Part shown: positions 1 to 5,427 of the stretch, in pieces
How the letters are laid out: every line of letters starts with the position of its first letter
Numbering within the stretch: the first letter of the stretch is position 1
From: an uncultured Oscillospiraceae bacterium
Lineage (GTDB): Bacteria; Bacillota_A; Clostridia; Oscillospirales; Oscillospiraceae
Assembly (NCBI GenBank): GCA_934561335.1
Contig: CAKTGD010000075.1
Span: 1-7,789 of the forward strand
Length of the DNA: 7,789 nucleotides
Reading direction: 5' to 3'
Notes under the pieces: generated by a model
The model's input: the letters and a program-made list of their open reading frames with translations, nothing else
Told to the model about the DNA's origin: nothing
Databases searched by the model: none
Translations under genes and position numbers: made by a program

Positions 1-87
1 GGCAACATTCAGGCGGTGATGGACGGCGATATCGACGGCTTCATCAACGCCTATCTGACCGCCGCCGCCAACGGCGAACTGAAATAA
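1..87 (+). CDS. C-terminal fragment of an unidentified protein upstream of nagB
   Basis: Frame 1 is open from the window edge to a TAA at 85-87 and gives 28 residues. It ends with GFINAYLTAAANGELK, an alanine-rich, probably helical tail preceded by an acidic DGDIDG stretch. Codon use is GC-rich and matches nagB. The stop lies 73 nt before the nagB ATG on the same strand, with no obvious promoter between, so the two genes may share a transcript. That would fit a gene of sugar or amino-sugar metabolism, but this is inference from position only. The visible residues do not resemble the C-terminus of NagA, the commonest nagB partner. I do not recognise the family. Confidence 0.7.
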   Translation, partial: GNIQAVMDGDIDGFINAYLTAAANGELK

Positions 88-93
88 CGGCTA

Positions 94-118
94 CAACACC
101 CCGCGGTGCGGGGTGTTG
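94..118 (+). other. GC-rich stem-loop between the upstream gene and nagB
   Basis: The arms 94-104 and 108-118 are perfectly complementary (11 bp, caacaccccgc with gcggggtgttg) around a 3-nt loop. It starts 6 nt after the upstream stop codon. No T-run follows (ctgtccgc comes next), so it is not a canonical intrinsic terminator. It may be a weak or partial terminator, or a processing or 3'-end stabilising hairpin that sets nagB level relative to the upstream gene. Confidence 0.6.
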
Positions 119-160
119 CTGTCCGCATCCGGATTTTCCCTGCTTCTAAGGAGGTATATC

Positions 161-892
161 ATGCTGCGTCTGAACATCATCAAGGCTGAAACAGCCCAAG
201 AGGTGGGCCATCTGGCCGCCGACCGTTTTGAGGCCCTGCTGCGCGTCAAGCCGGACTGTGTGCTGGGTCTGGCCACCGGCTCCACGCCCCTGCCCCTTTA
301 CCGGCAGCTGATTGCCCGGGAGCAGGCAGGCCGTATCGACTTCTCCCGCGCCCGCTCTGTCAATCTGGACGAATACAAGGGGCTTGCACCGGACAATGAG
401 CAAAGCTATCACGATTTTATGCGCGTCAACCTCTTTGACCACATCTCCATCCGGCCGGAAAATACCGCCGTGCCTGACGGACTGACTGCCGATCCCGAGG
501 CCATGTGCGCCGCCTATGAGGATCACATCGCAGCGCTGGGCGGGATCGACCTTCAGCTGCTGGGGTTGGGACACGATGGCCACATCGGCTTCAACGAGCC
601 ATGCGACCACTTCCCTGTCCGGACGCATGAGGTTGCGCTGGCGGCGCCTACGCGGCAGGCCAACGCCCGCTTTTTCGGCAGCTTGGACGCGGTACCCACC
701 GCAGCCTACACCATGGGCGTGGGAACGGTGATGGCCGCCCGCAGTGTACTGATGCTGGTCACAGGCTCCGACAAGCGGGAGATCCTGCATCAGGCGTTCT
801 TCGGCCCGGTGACGCCTTGGGTCCCGGCTTCCATTTTGCAGTTCCACCCCGACGTTACGTTGATCTGCGACAGGGCTGCCTGGGGCGAATAA
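161..892 (+). CDS. nagB: Glucosamine-6-phosphate deaminase (NagB)
   Basis: This 243-aa cytosolic enzyme converts glucosamine 6-phosphate to fructose 6-phosphate and ammonia, the step that feeds amino sugars into glycolysis. Family landmarks are all present: the phosphate-binding loop ATGSTP (residues 38-43), NLDEY with the proton-transfer Asp (D70), and GLGHDGHIGFNEP (135-147) with D139, H141 and E146, which match the catalytic D, H and E of the E. coli enzyme. The motif TMGVGTVMAARSVLMLVTG follows near residues 187-205. The length is typical of the shorter Gram-positive NagB proteins, which lack the E. coli C-terminal extension. The ATG at 161 is chosen because AAGGAGG (148-154) lies 6 nt before it; an upstream in-frame TTG-type start at 113 would run through the stem-loop and has no such site. 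It is probably cotranscribed with the gene ending at 87. No promoter of its own is evident. Confidence 0.96.
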   Translation: MLRLNIIKAETAQEVGHLAADRFEALLRVKPDCVLGLATGSTPLPLYRQLIAREQAGRIDFSRARSVNLDEYKGLAPDNEQSYHDFMRVNLFDHISIRPENTAVPDGLTADPEAMCAAYEDHIAALGGIDLQLLGLGHDGHIGFNEPCDHFPVRTHEVALAAPTRQANARFFGSLDAVPTAAYTMGVGTVMAARSVLMLVTGSDKREILHQAFFGPVTPWVPASILQFHPDVTLICDRAAWGE

Positions 893-997
893 GCTTTCCG
901 GGTATCCCATCACGCCTGCTTTTGCAGGCATTCCGCTTTTGCATCGCAGGCGCTTTAAAAACGCCCTGCCCCGCTGCAAAGACGCGCCAGAATATTG

Positions 998-1029
998 AAA
1001 AACCAGCGCCTGCGGGCGCTGGTTTTTTT
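998..1029 (+). terminator. Rho-independent terminator after nagB
   Basis: Arms 1003-1010 (ccagcgcc) and 1015-1022 (ggcgctgg) form a perfect 8-bp GC-rich stem with a 4-nt tgcg loop, followed by seven T (1023-1029). Five A (998-1002) before the stem can pair with the T-run. It lies about 105 nt after the nagB stop. The stretch in between holds only a small 6-bp hairpin (914-919 with 924-929, tttt loop) and no gene. Confidence 0.9.
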
Positions 1030-1142
1030 ATCCGCGGAAGGCCGCTTTCGTGAAAATGGGTGATCTTTTCAAGCAGAAGCGGCGGCTTATCCGGCATAAT
1101 TCCGGGTCGTTCCAGTCCATCGTATCTTTAACGGCCTGTTAA

Positions 1143-1298
1143 CGAAACATTGGCATTACTTATAGGAGACAGAAGAAATTTTCAGCACGCATTTGTAAGA
1201 AATGCCATCAATCTGTCGATGTGCGGCGAAATGAGACCGTATTCGACATGGTGAATATGATAGAATTTTTTTGTCATCAGGAAGTGCGCAATTTCTGA
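1143..1298 (+). pseudogene. Possible start-less small Cys-containing ORF
   Basis: One frame is open for 51 codons between a TAA at 1140 and a TGA at 1296-1298. From codon 1173 it reads KKFSARICKKCHQSVD and continues with a hydrophobic stretch DMVNMIEFFCHQE, so it has a CxxC pair and a later Cys-His. This looks more like protein than random translation. However, no ATG, GTG or TTG lies in frame before the CxxC. A short site (AGGAG, 1164-1168) precedes codon AAG at 1173, exactly where a start would be expected, so an ATG-to-AAG loss is conceivable. A 51-codon open frame is not rare by chance, and the Spo0A-type heptamer at 1242-1248 lies inside it, so this region may simply be regulatory DNA. 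Confidence 0.22.
1214..1266 (+). promoter_or_regulatory. Possible promoter with Spo0A-type boxes before the small gene
   Basis: TTCGACA (1242-1248) is the exact reverse complement of the Spo0A core box TGTCGAA. A one-mismatch copy, TGTCGAT, lies at 1214-1220 in the opposite orientation. A good -10 hexamer, TAGAAT, is at 1261-1266, but no matching -35 sits 16-18 nt before it. The perfect box overlaps or abuts where a -35 would lie, as at Spo0A-activated sigma-A promoters. Transcription would then start near 1273, leaving about 85 nt of leader before the ATG at 1360. This is motif-level evidence only. Confidence 0.3.
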
Positions 1299-1304
1299 TG
1301 CGCA
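1285..1304 (+). repeat. Inverted repeat in the leader of the small gene
   Basis: Two copies of the self-complementary hexamer tgcgca (1285-1290 and 1299-1304) flank 8 nt (atttctga). It can form a 6-bp hairpin in RNA or serve as a paired protein site. It lies between the possible -10 (1261-1266) and the ribosome-binding site (1350-1354). Confidence 0.4.
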
Positions 1305-1359
1305 GCCATAACTTGAGGAGAATAGACCGCACCGGTACATCCGATGCACGGAGGACAAC

Positions 1360-1563
1360 ATGAAAAAAATGACACGGTTATTTTTGCAATTACAGATCGA
1401 ATTTCATATGCGGCGAATCCACCAGCACCGTCGCAAAGGTGAGAGGCTGCTGCAAACGGGAGATGGACCCTGCTCGCCGCAGTTGCTGCGGCTGAGCCGG
1501 ATCATTGACCATCACGGCTGCCTGCTGCGCCGGCTGGAGCGGCGCTTGAACCCGGTTACATAG
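1360..1563 (+). CDS. Small basic helical protein, possible Spo0E-like phosphatase
   Basis: This 67-codon gene has an ATG 5 nt after GGAGG (1350-1354) and is closed 7 nt later by a strong terminator, so it is probably real. The protein is rich in Arg and His and has two predicted helices: residues about 7-32 (with LQIEFHMRRIHQ) and about 39-63, joined by a TGDGP turn. In the second helix LSRIID (45-50) sits where Spo0E-family proteins have the LSQELD signature: S46 and D50 are kept, but the middle differs. The first helix resembles the IExLRxxLH pattern of that family. Known members are 50-85 aa helix-turn-helix proteins that dephosphorylate Spo0A~P and delay sporulation. A possible Spo0A box upstream fits. 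Against it, the protein is unusually basic and the match is partial. It could be an unrelated small protein. Existence as a gene is fairly likely; the function is tentative. Confidence 0.6.
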   Translation: MKKMTRLFLQLQIEFHMRRIHQHRRKGERLLQTGDGPCSPQLLRLSRIIDHHGCLLRRLERRLNPVT

Positions 1564-1570
1564 GAGGCAG

Positions 1571-1608
1571 AAAGAGCGGTCTGGGCACTGTTGCTCAGAC
1601 CGCTCTTT
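1571..1608. terminator. Bidirectional terminator between the small gene and livF
   Basis: Arms 1571-1587 and 1592-1608 pair over 17 bp with a single G-T wobble (1584/1595) and a 4-nt loop. The outer pairs are AAA/TTT, so both strands end the stem with a short T-run. The hairpin starts 7 nt after the small gene's TAG and 9 nt beyond the livF TGA on the other strand, so it serves two converging transcripts. Confidence 0.9.
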
Positions 1609-1617
1609 CTCCATAAA

Positions 1618-2328
1618 TCACTTTCGCTTTCCCAGATAAGCTTCTTTAATGCTGTCATCCGCCAGCAGCTCCGCGCCGATTCCGCTGCGGGTGATCCGGC
1701 CGGTTTCCAGCACATAGGCCCAGTCGGCAATCTTCAGCGCCATGTTGGCGTTTTGCTCCACCAGCAGAATGGTCACGCCCTGACGGTTGATCTCCTGAAT
1801 GATGGAGAAAATATCCTGCACCACCAGCGGCGCAAGGCCCAGAGAGGGTTCGTCCAGCATCATCATTTTGGGCCGGGACATCAATCCGCGCCCCACAGCC
1901 AGCATCTGCTGCTCGCCGCCGGAGAGGGTACCGGCCAGCTGCCAGTTGCGCTCCTCCAAGCGGGGAAACAGCTCATAAATCCACTTGATATCCTTTTCGA
2001 TCTCGCTCTTATCGTGGCGCAGATAAGCGCCGATCTTCAGATTTTCCAGCACGGTCAGATCCGCAAAAACGCGGCGGCCCTCCGGGATCAGGGCAATACC
2101 GGCCTCCAGAATCTTGTTGATGGGCTTGCCGAGGAGCGGTTGATCCTGATAGGTGATCGAGCCGCTCTCCGCCTTTACAAGACCGGAGATGGTGCGCAGC
2201 GTGGTGGACTTGCCGGCGCCGTTTGCGCCAATCAGGGTGACGATCTTGCCATCGGGCACCTCCAGGTCAATGCCGCGCAAAGCCGTGATGCCGCCGTAGG
2301 ACACATGCAAATCGTTAATTTTCAGCAT
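1618..2328 (-). CDS. livF: HAAT-family ABC importer ATPase LivF
   Basis: This 236-aa cytosolic ATPase pairs with LivG to power import through LivHM. It shows Walker A GANGAGKST (34-42), the LivF-type IPEGRRVF segment (81-88), the signature LSGGEQQMLAVGR (135-147), Walker B MMMLDEP (155-161) and the LLVEQN switch region (188-193), where LivF proteins carry Gln instead of the usual His. Length is typical (about 233-237 aa). The ATG at 2328 is preferred over the upstream in-frame start at 2400 because it gives the canonical MLKINDLHVSYGG beginning and follows a G-rich site (GGGGGTGG). It overlaps the end of livG by 14 nt, so translation is probably coupled. It is the last gene of the operon, with a terminator 9 nt downstream. 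Assignment to branched-chain amino acids is by family; related systems import other amino acids, amides or urea. Confidence 0.95.
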   Translation of the reverse strand: MLKINDLHVSYGGITALRGIDLEVPDGKIVTLIGANGAGKSTTLRTISGLVKAESGSITYQDQPLLGKPINKILEAGIALIPEGRRVFADLTVLENLKIGAYLRHDKSEIEKDIKWIYELFPRLEERNWQLAGTLSGGEQQMLAVGRGLMSRPKMMMLDEPSLGLAPLVVQDIFSIIQEINRQGVTILLVEQNANMALKIADWAYVLETGRITRSGIGAELLADDSIKEAYLGKRK

Positions 2329-3262
2329 CGTCTGCCACCCCCAAATATGCGTCAATGACGCGCTCGTTGCTTTGGATCTCCGCGGGAACGCCCTGTGCAA
2401 TCAGCTTGCCGAAGTCCAGCACATAGATGCGATCCGCGATTCCCATAACCAGATCCATATGGTGCTCGATGAGCAGCACGGTCTTGTGGAACTTGGTGCG
2501 GATCTCCTTGATGAAGTCAGCCAGCTCCAGCGTTTCCTGCGGATTCATGCCGGCAGCCGGCTCGTCAAGCAGCAGCAGCGTCGGCTCTGTGGCCAGCGCA
2601 CGGGCAATCTCAAGGCGGCGCTGCTTACCGTAAGGCAGGGCGGTGGCCAGCTCGTCCTTTACATCCTCCAGCCCCACTACCCGCAGCAGCTCCAGCACCT
2701 TTTCACGCTGGGCGCGCTCCTCCTTGCCGTTAAGGTGGAAGGCCGCAGTGAACAGATTGCTGGTGCGGCGCATATGCATGGCGATCAGCACATTGTTGAA
2801 CACGCTCTGGGACTTCCACAGGCGGATATTCTGAAAGGTGCGGGCCATACCCAGCTGGGTGATCTTATCGGGGGTGGGCGTCAGCACATGGTCGCTGAAG
2901 GCGTAGGGATCCAACGCCTTGCGCTCGTCTTTCCACGCCTCCAGCGCCTCGTCGGACAGCGCCTCCTCCGGCGCGGCCTGCGCCGTGTAGAGGGTGGGGT
3001 GCTCCCCCTTGTACGCCTTTTTCATCTTGCCGGTGGGATGGTTGCGGACAATGCAGGTTTCGTTAAAGCAGACCCGGCCATTGGTGGGGGCATATACGCC
3101 GGTGATCACATTGAAGGCGGTGGTCTTTCCGGCGCCGTTGGGGCCGATCAGGGCAACGATTTCCCCCTCGTTGACCTCCATGCTCAGGTTGTTCACGGCG
3201 ACTACGCCGCCAAACTGCATGGTAACGTTTTCCACGCGCAGCACATTATTGATCTCACTCAT
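2315..3262 (-). CDS. livG: HAAT-family ABC importer ATPase LivG with a long insertion
   Basis: This 315-aa ATPase is the partner of LivF. It contains Walker A GPNGAGKTT (40-48), Q-loop RTFQNIRLW (141-149), an atypical signature LPYGKQRRLEIAR (209-221) that is normal for LivG, Walker B LLLLDEPAAGMNP (229-241) and the switch IEHHMDLVMG (265-274). E. coli LivG has 255 aa. The extra length is mostly a charged segment at about residues 70-128, between the first strands and the Q-loop, containing GKMKKAYKGEHP and an acidic, Ala-rich helix. The core motifs are intact, so the protein should be active. The ATG overlaps the livM stop by 4 nt (ATGA), with AGGAGG at 3273-3278, 10 nt before the start. This points to translational coupling with livM. 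Confidence 0.95.
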   Translation of the reverse strand: MSEINNVLRVENVTMQFGGVVAVNNLSMEVNEGEIVALIGPNGAGKTTAFNVITGVYAPTNGRVCFNETCIVRNHPTGKMKKAYKGEHPTLYTAQAAPEEALSDEALEAWKDERKALDPYAFSDHVLTPTPDKITQLGMARTFQNIRLWKSQSVFNNVLIAMHMRRTSNLFTAAFHLNGKEERAQREKVLELLRVVGLEDVKDELATALPYGKQRRLEIARALATEPTLLLLDEPAAGMNPQETLELADFIKEIRTKFHKTVLLIEHHMDLVMGIADRIYVLDFGKLIAQGVPAEIQSNERVIDAYLGVADDAEN

Positions 3263-4353
3263 TTGGCCGCCACCTCCTTTTTCATTTTGCGGGAGGGCTT
3301 CTTTTTGAACAGATCCGGCAGCTCCTTATCGCCCATGATGCCCTTGCGGAAGAACAGCACCACCACCATGATGATCACCGAGACCACCGCCATACGGAAG
3401 CCGTTCTTGAAAAGGCCGGGGGCATTGATGCCCAGGAAGGTGCCGCTGTCCAGACCGCGGAGCAGCCACTCAAGACTTGCCACATACAGGAAGCTGGTCA
3501 GCACGGAGCCGCTGATGGAGCCGATGCCGCCGATGACCACGATCAGCAAAATCTCATAGGTCATGGTGGACTTGAAGCTGAGCGCCGACACGGCACCCAT
3601 GTACATGGCCAGCATACCGCCGCCCACACCGGCAAAGAAGGAGCTGATGATGAAGGCCATACGCTTGTGCTTGGCCAGATTGATGCCCATGGCCTCGGCC
3701 GCAACCTCGTCGTCACGGATGGCAATAAAGGCCCGGCCATAGGTGGAGTTCACCAGCAGGATGATCATGGCGATGAAAATACCCGCCAGCAGAATATAGG
3801 CAAGGGCGCCGCCGATCTCAGGATAGCTCTTGAGCAGGTTGGAGCCGTTGGTGATGGGGCCCAGCGCATTCCACTGGAAGAAGGCACGCAGGATCTCCGC
3901 AAAGCCCAGCGTGGCAATGGCCAGATAGTCGGATTTCAGGCGCAGCACCGGCAGACCGATCAGGAATGCCAGCAGTGCGGCAATGAGGCCGCCGATCAGC
4001 AGCGCCGCCAGCATACCGGGCAGCTTGCCCAGCACCTCAGGCAGGGAGAACTGCACAAGGCCGCCGTCAAAATACTGGTATACGCCGGCGCGCTTGGCCA
4101 CCGGAATGCACAGCACCGCGTAGGAATACGCGCCCAGCAGCATGAAGCCCGCCTGTCCCAATGAGAAAAGGCCGGTGAAGCCGTTCAGCAGGTTCATGGA
4201 CACGGCCACCAATGCATAGACCGCGCCCTTTTTCAGCACCTTAATGGCAATATGATACCCCGGGAGCAGAATATCCAGCGCCATGGCCAAGGCCAGCAGC
4301 GCCAGAACGATGGCGGCGGTTATAATATTTTCGCGTTTCTTCAAACTCTTCAC
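3259..4353 (-). CDS. livM: HAAT-family ABC importer permease LivM
   Basis: This 364-aa membrane protein is one half of the transport channel. It begins with a short basic N-terminus (KSLKKRE) and a hydrophobic segment at residues 10-30, followed by the family motif NLLNGFTGLFSLGQAGFMLLGA (54-75), LRLKSDYLAIATLGFAEI (137-154) and the cytoplasmic coupling loop YGRAFIAIRDDEVAAEAMGI (205-224) that docks on the ATPases. About eight to ten hydrophobic segments are visible, and the tail is Lys-rich (FKKKPSRKMKKEVAAK). The start is taken as GTG at 4353: AGGAGG (4362-4367) lies 8 nt before it and begins at the livH stop codon. An in-frame ATG at 4392 lies inside livH without a ribosome-binding site. 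The gene starts 13 nt after livH and overlaps livG by 4 nt. Confidence 0.94.
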   Translation of the reverse strand: MKSLKKRENIITAAIVLALLALAMALDILLPGYHIAIKVLKKGAVYALVAVSMNLLNGFTGLFSLGQAGFMLLGAYSYAVLCIPVAKRAGVYQYFDGGLVQFSLPEVLGKLPGMLAALLIGGLIAALLAFLIGLPVLRLKSDYLAIATLGFAEILRAFFQWNALGPITNGSNLLKSYPEIGGALAYILLAGIFIAMIILLVNSTYGRAFIAIRDDEVAAEAMGINLAKHKRMAFIISSFFAGVGGGMLAMYMGAVSALSFKSTMTYEILLIVVIGGIGSISGSVLTSFLYVASLEWLLRGLDSGTFLGINAPGLFKNGFRMAVVSVIIMVVVLFFRKGIMGDKELPDLFKKKPSRKMKKEVAAK

Positions 4354-4366
4354 TGCTGCTACCTCC

Positions 4367-5245
4367 TTACACCTTGTCGGTGACCTTTTCACCGAACAGG
4401 CCGGTGGGCTTGACGCACAGGACGATGATCAAAAGGGCAAAGGTAAACGCATCGGAGAACGTGGTGTAGCCCAAGCCCTTGATGACCTCCTCGCACAGAC
4501 CGATGAGGAAAGCGCCCACCACGGCGCCGGGAATGGAGCCGATGCCGCCGAACACGGCGGCCACAAACGCTTTCAGGCCCGGCATACCGCCAGAGCCGAT
4601 GGCAACGGAGGGATAGTTGGTGAAATACAGCATGGCGCCGATGGCGGCCAGAAATGAGCCGATCACAAAGGTGGCGGAGATGACGCTGTTGATCTTGATG
4701 CCCATCAGCTGCGCCGTCTCAAAATCGCGGGCAGCGGCACGCATGGCCATGCCGATCTTGGTCTTTTTGATCAAAAGCACCAGAACGATCACAAGAACGA
4801 TGGTCAGAACAGGCGTTACCAGCGTGACACGCTTGGTGGAAGCGCCCAGCACGGTGACATTTTCGCTGATCCAGGGGATCATGTTTGTTACGGGCTGGGG
4901 CACGCCGCCGGTAATGTAGAACGCCAGATTCTGGATAAGATAGCTTACACCGATGGCGGAGATCATCAGCGACATGCGGGGCGCCGTGCGCAGCGGCTTA
5001 TAGGCGAAGCGCTCAATGAGAAAGCCCAGTGCCACCGTTGCTGCGATGACCACAGGCAGCGACAGATATATGGGCATGGACGCGCTGGTGTAAACCATAA
5101 TCAATCCGGCCACCATAAACACATCGCCATGGGCGAAGTTGATCAGGCGCAGAATACCGTACACCAGCGTATATCCGATGGCGATCAGGGCATACTGGCC
5201 GCCCACGGAGATACCGTTAATGAGATACGGAAGCATTTCTTGCAT
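4367..5245 (-). CDS. livH: HAAT-family ABC importer permease LivH
   Basis: This 292-aa membrane protein is the second permease half, partner of LivM. It shows the signature GGQYALIAIGYTLVYGILRL followed by INFAHGDVFM (residues 15-44), the conserved RMSLMISAIGVSYLIQN segment (90-106), and the EAA-type coupling loop GMAMRAAARDFETAQLMGI (165-183). The C-terminal part carries VFGGIGSIPGAVVGAFLIG, typical of LivH. Length is normal for the family. ATG 5245 is chosen because AGGAGG (5253-5258) lies 7 nt before it. The frame stays open upstream to about 5461, but that stretch reads through three stem-loops and gives no family sequence. The gene is 182 nt from livK and 13 nt from livM. Confidence 0.95.
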   Translation of the reverse strand: MQEMLPYLINGISVGGQYALIAIGYTLVYGILRLINFAHGDVFMVAGLIMVYTSASMPIYLSLPVVIAATVALGFLIERFAYKPLRTAPRMSLMISAIGVSYLIQNLAFYITGGVPQPVTNMIPWISENVTVLGASTKRVTLVTPVLTIVLVIVLVLLIKKTKIGMAMRAAARDFETAQLMGIKINSVISATFVIGSFLAAIGAMLYFTNYPSVAIGSGGMPGLKAFVAAVFGGIGSIPGAVVGAFLIGLCEEVIKGLGYTTFSDAFTFALLIIVLCVKPTGLFGEKVTDKV

Positions 5246-5279
5246 AGGATATCCTCCTGTATTCCTGAATTGAATTTCC

Positions 5280-5326
5280 GGGACGTCTCGAAAAAGCAGA
5301 GACAGCCTGCGCTTTCGAGGCGTCCC
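5280..5326 (-). other. Long stem-loop in the livK-livH gap, nearest livH
   Basis: Arms 5280-5293 and 5313-5326 pair over 14 bp with one G-T wobble at 5286. Inside the loop, gcag (5296-5299) and ctgc (5307-5310) can pair again. It ends 21 nt upstream of the livH ribosome-binding site. On the transcribed strand no T-run follows, so it is not a standard terminator. It could modulate livH translation or mRNA ends. Confidence 0.7.
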
Positions 5327-5341
5327 CGAATGCGGCGAAAA

Positions 5342-5372
5342 GGGGGTGGCCGCTATATACCCGCCATCCCCC
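5342..5372 (-). other. Middle stem-loop in the livK-livH gap
   Basis: ggggg (5342-5346) pairs with ccccc (5368-5372) and tggc (5347-5350) with gcca (5363-5366). One base (5367) is bulged and the loop is a 12-nt AT-containing segment. No T-run follows in the direction of transcription. Confidence 0.5.
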
Positions 5373-5382
5373 AATGCACCTA

Positions 5383-5416
5383 TGTGGGTACAGCCGGCGA
5401 AGCGGCTGTACCCACA
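5383..5416 (-). other. Perfect 14-bp stem-loop just after livK
   Basis: Arms 5383-5396 and 5403-5416 (tgtgggtacagccg and its exact complement) enclose a 6-nt loop. The hairpin begins 11 nt after the livK stop codon. There is no T-run, so it more likely protects the livK mRNA 3' end from exonucleases or allows partial read-through. This is the usual way receptor genes are expressed above their permeases. Confidence 0.75.
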
Positions 5417-5427
5417 GTATGATTGAT

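Noticed and set aside
146..979. - strand open frame (277 codons) opposite nagB
   Set aside because: It is the shadow of nagB in GC-rich DNA; it has no motif and crosses the nagB ribosome-binding site.
1050..1142. 30-codon + strand frame from GTG just after the nagB terminator
   Set aside because: The upstream ggaag is a poor ribosome-binding site, there is no motif, and the length is well within chance expectation.
1176..1190. Possible CodY half-site (AATTTTCAG, 10 of 15 consensus positions)
   Set aside because: Five mismatches, all in the second half, make it too weak. A second candidate near 6707-6723 at the livK promoter has six mismatches and was dropped too.
2372..3559. Long + strand open frame (395 codons) opposite livG and livM
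   Set aside because: It lies antisense to two well-supported genes, has no family motifs, and long antisense frames are common in GC-rich coding DNA.
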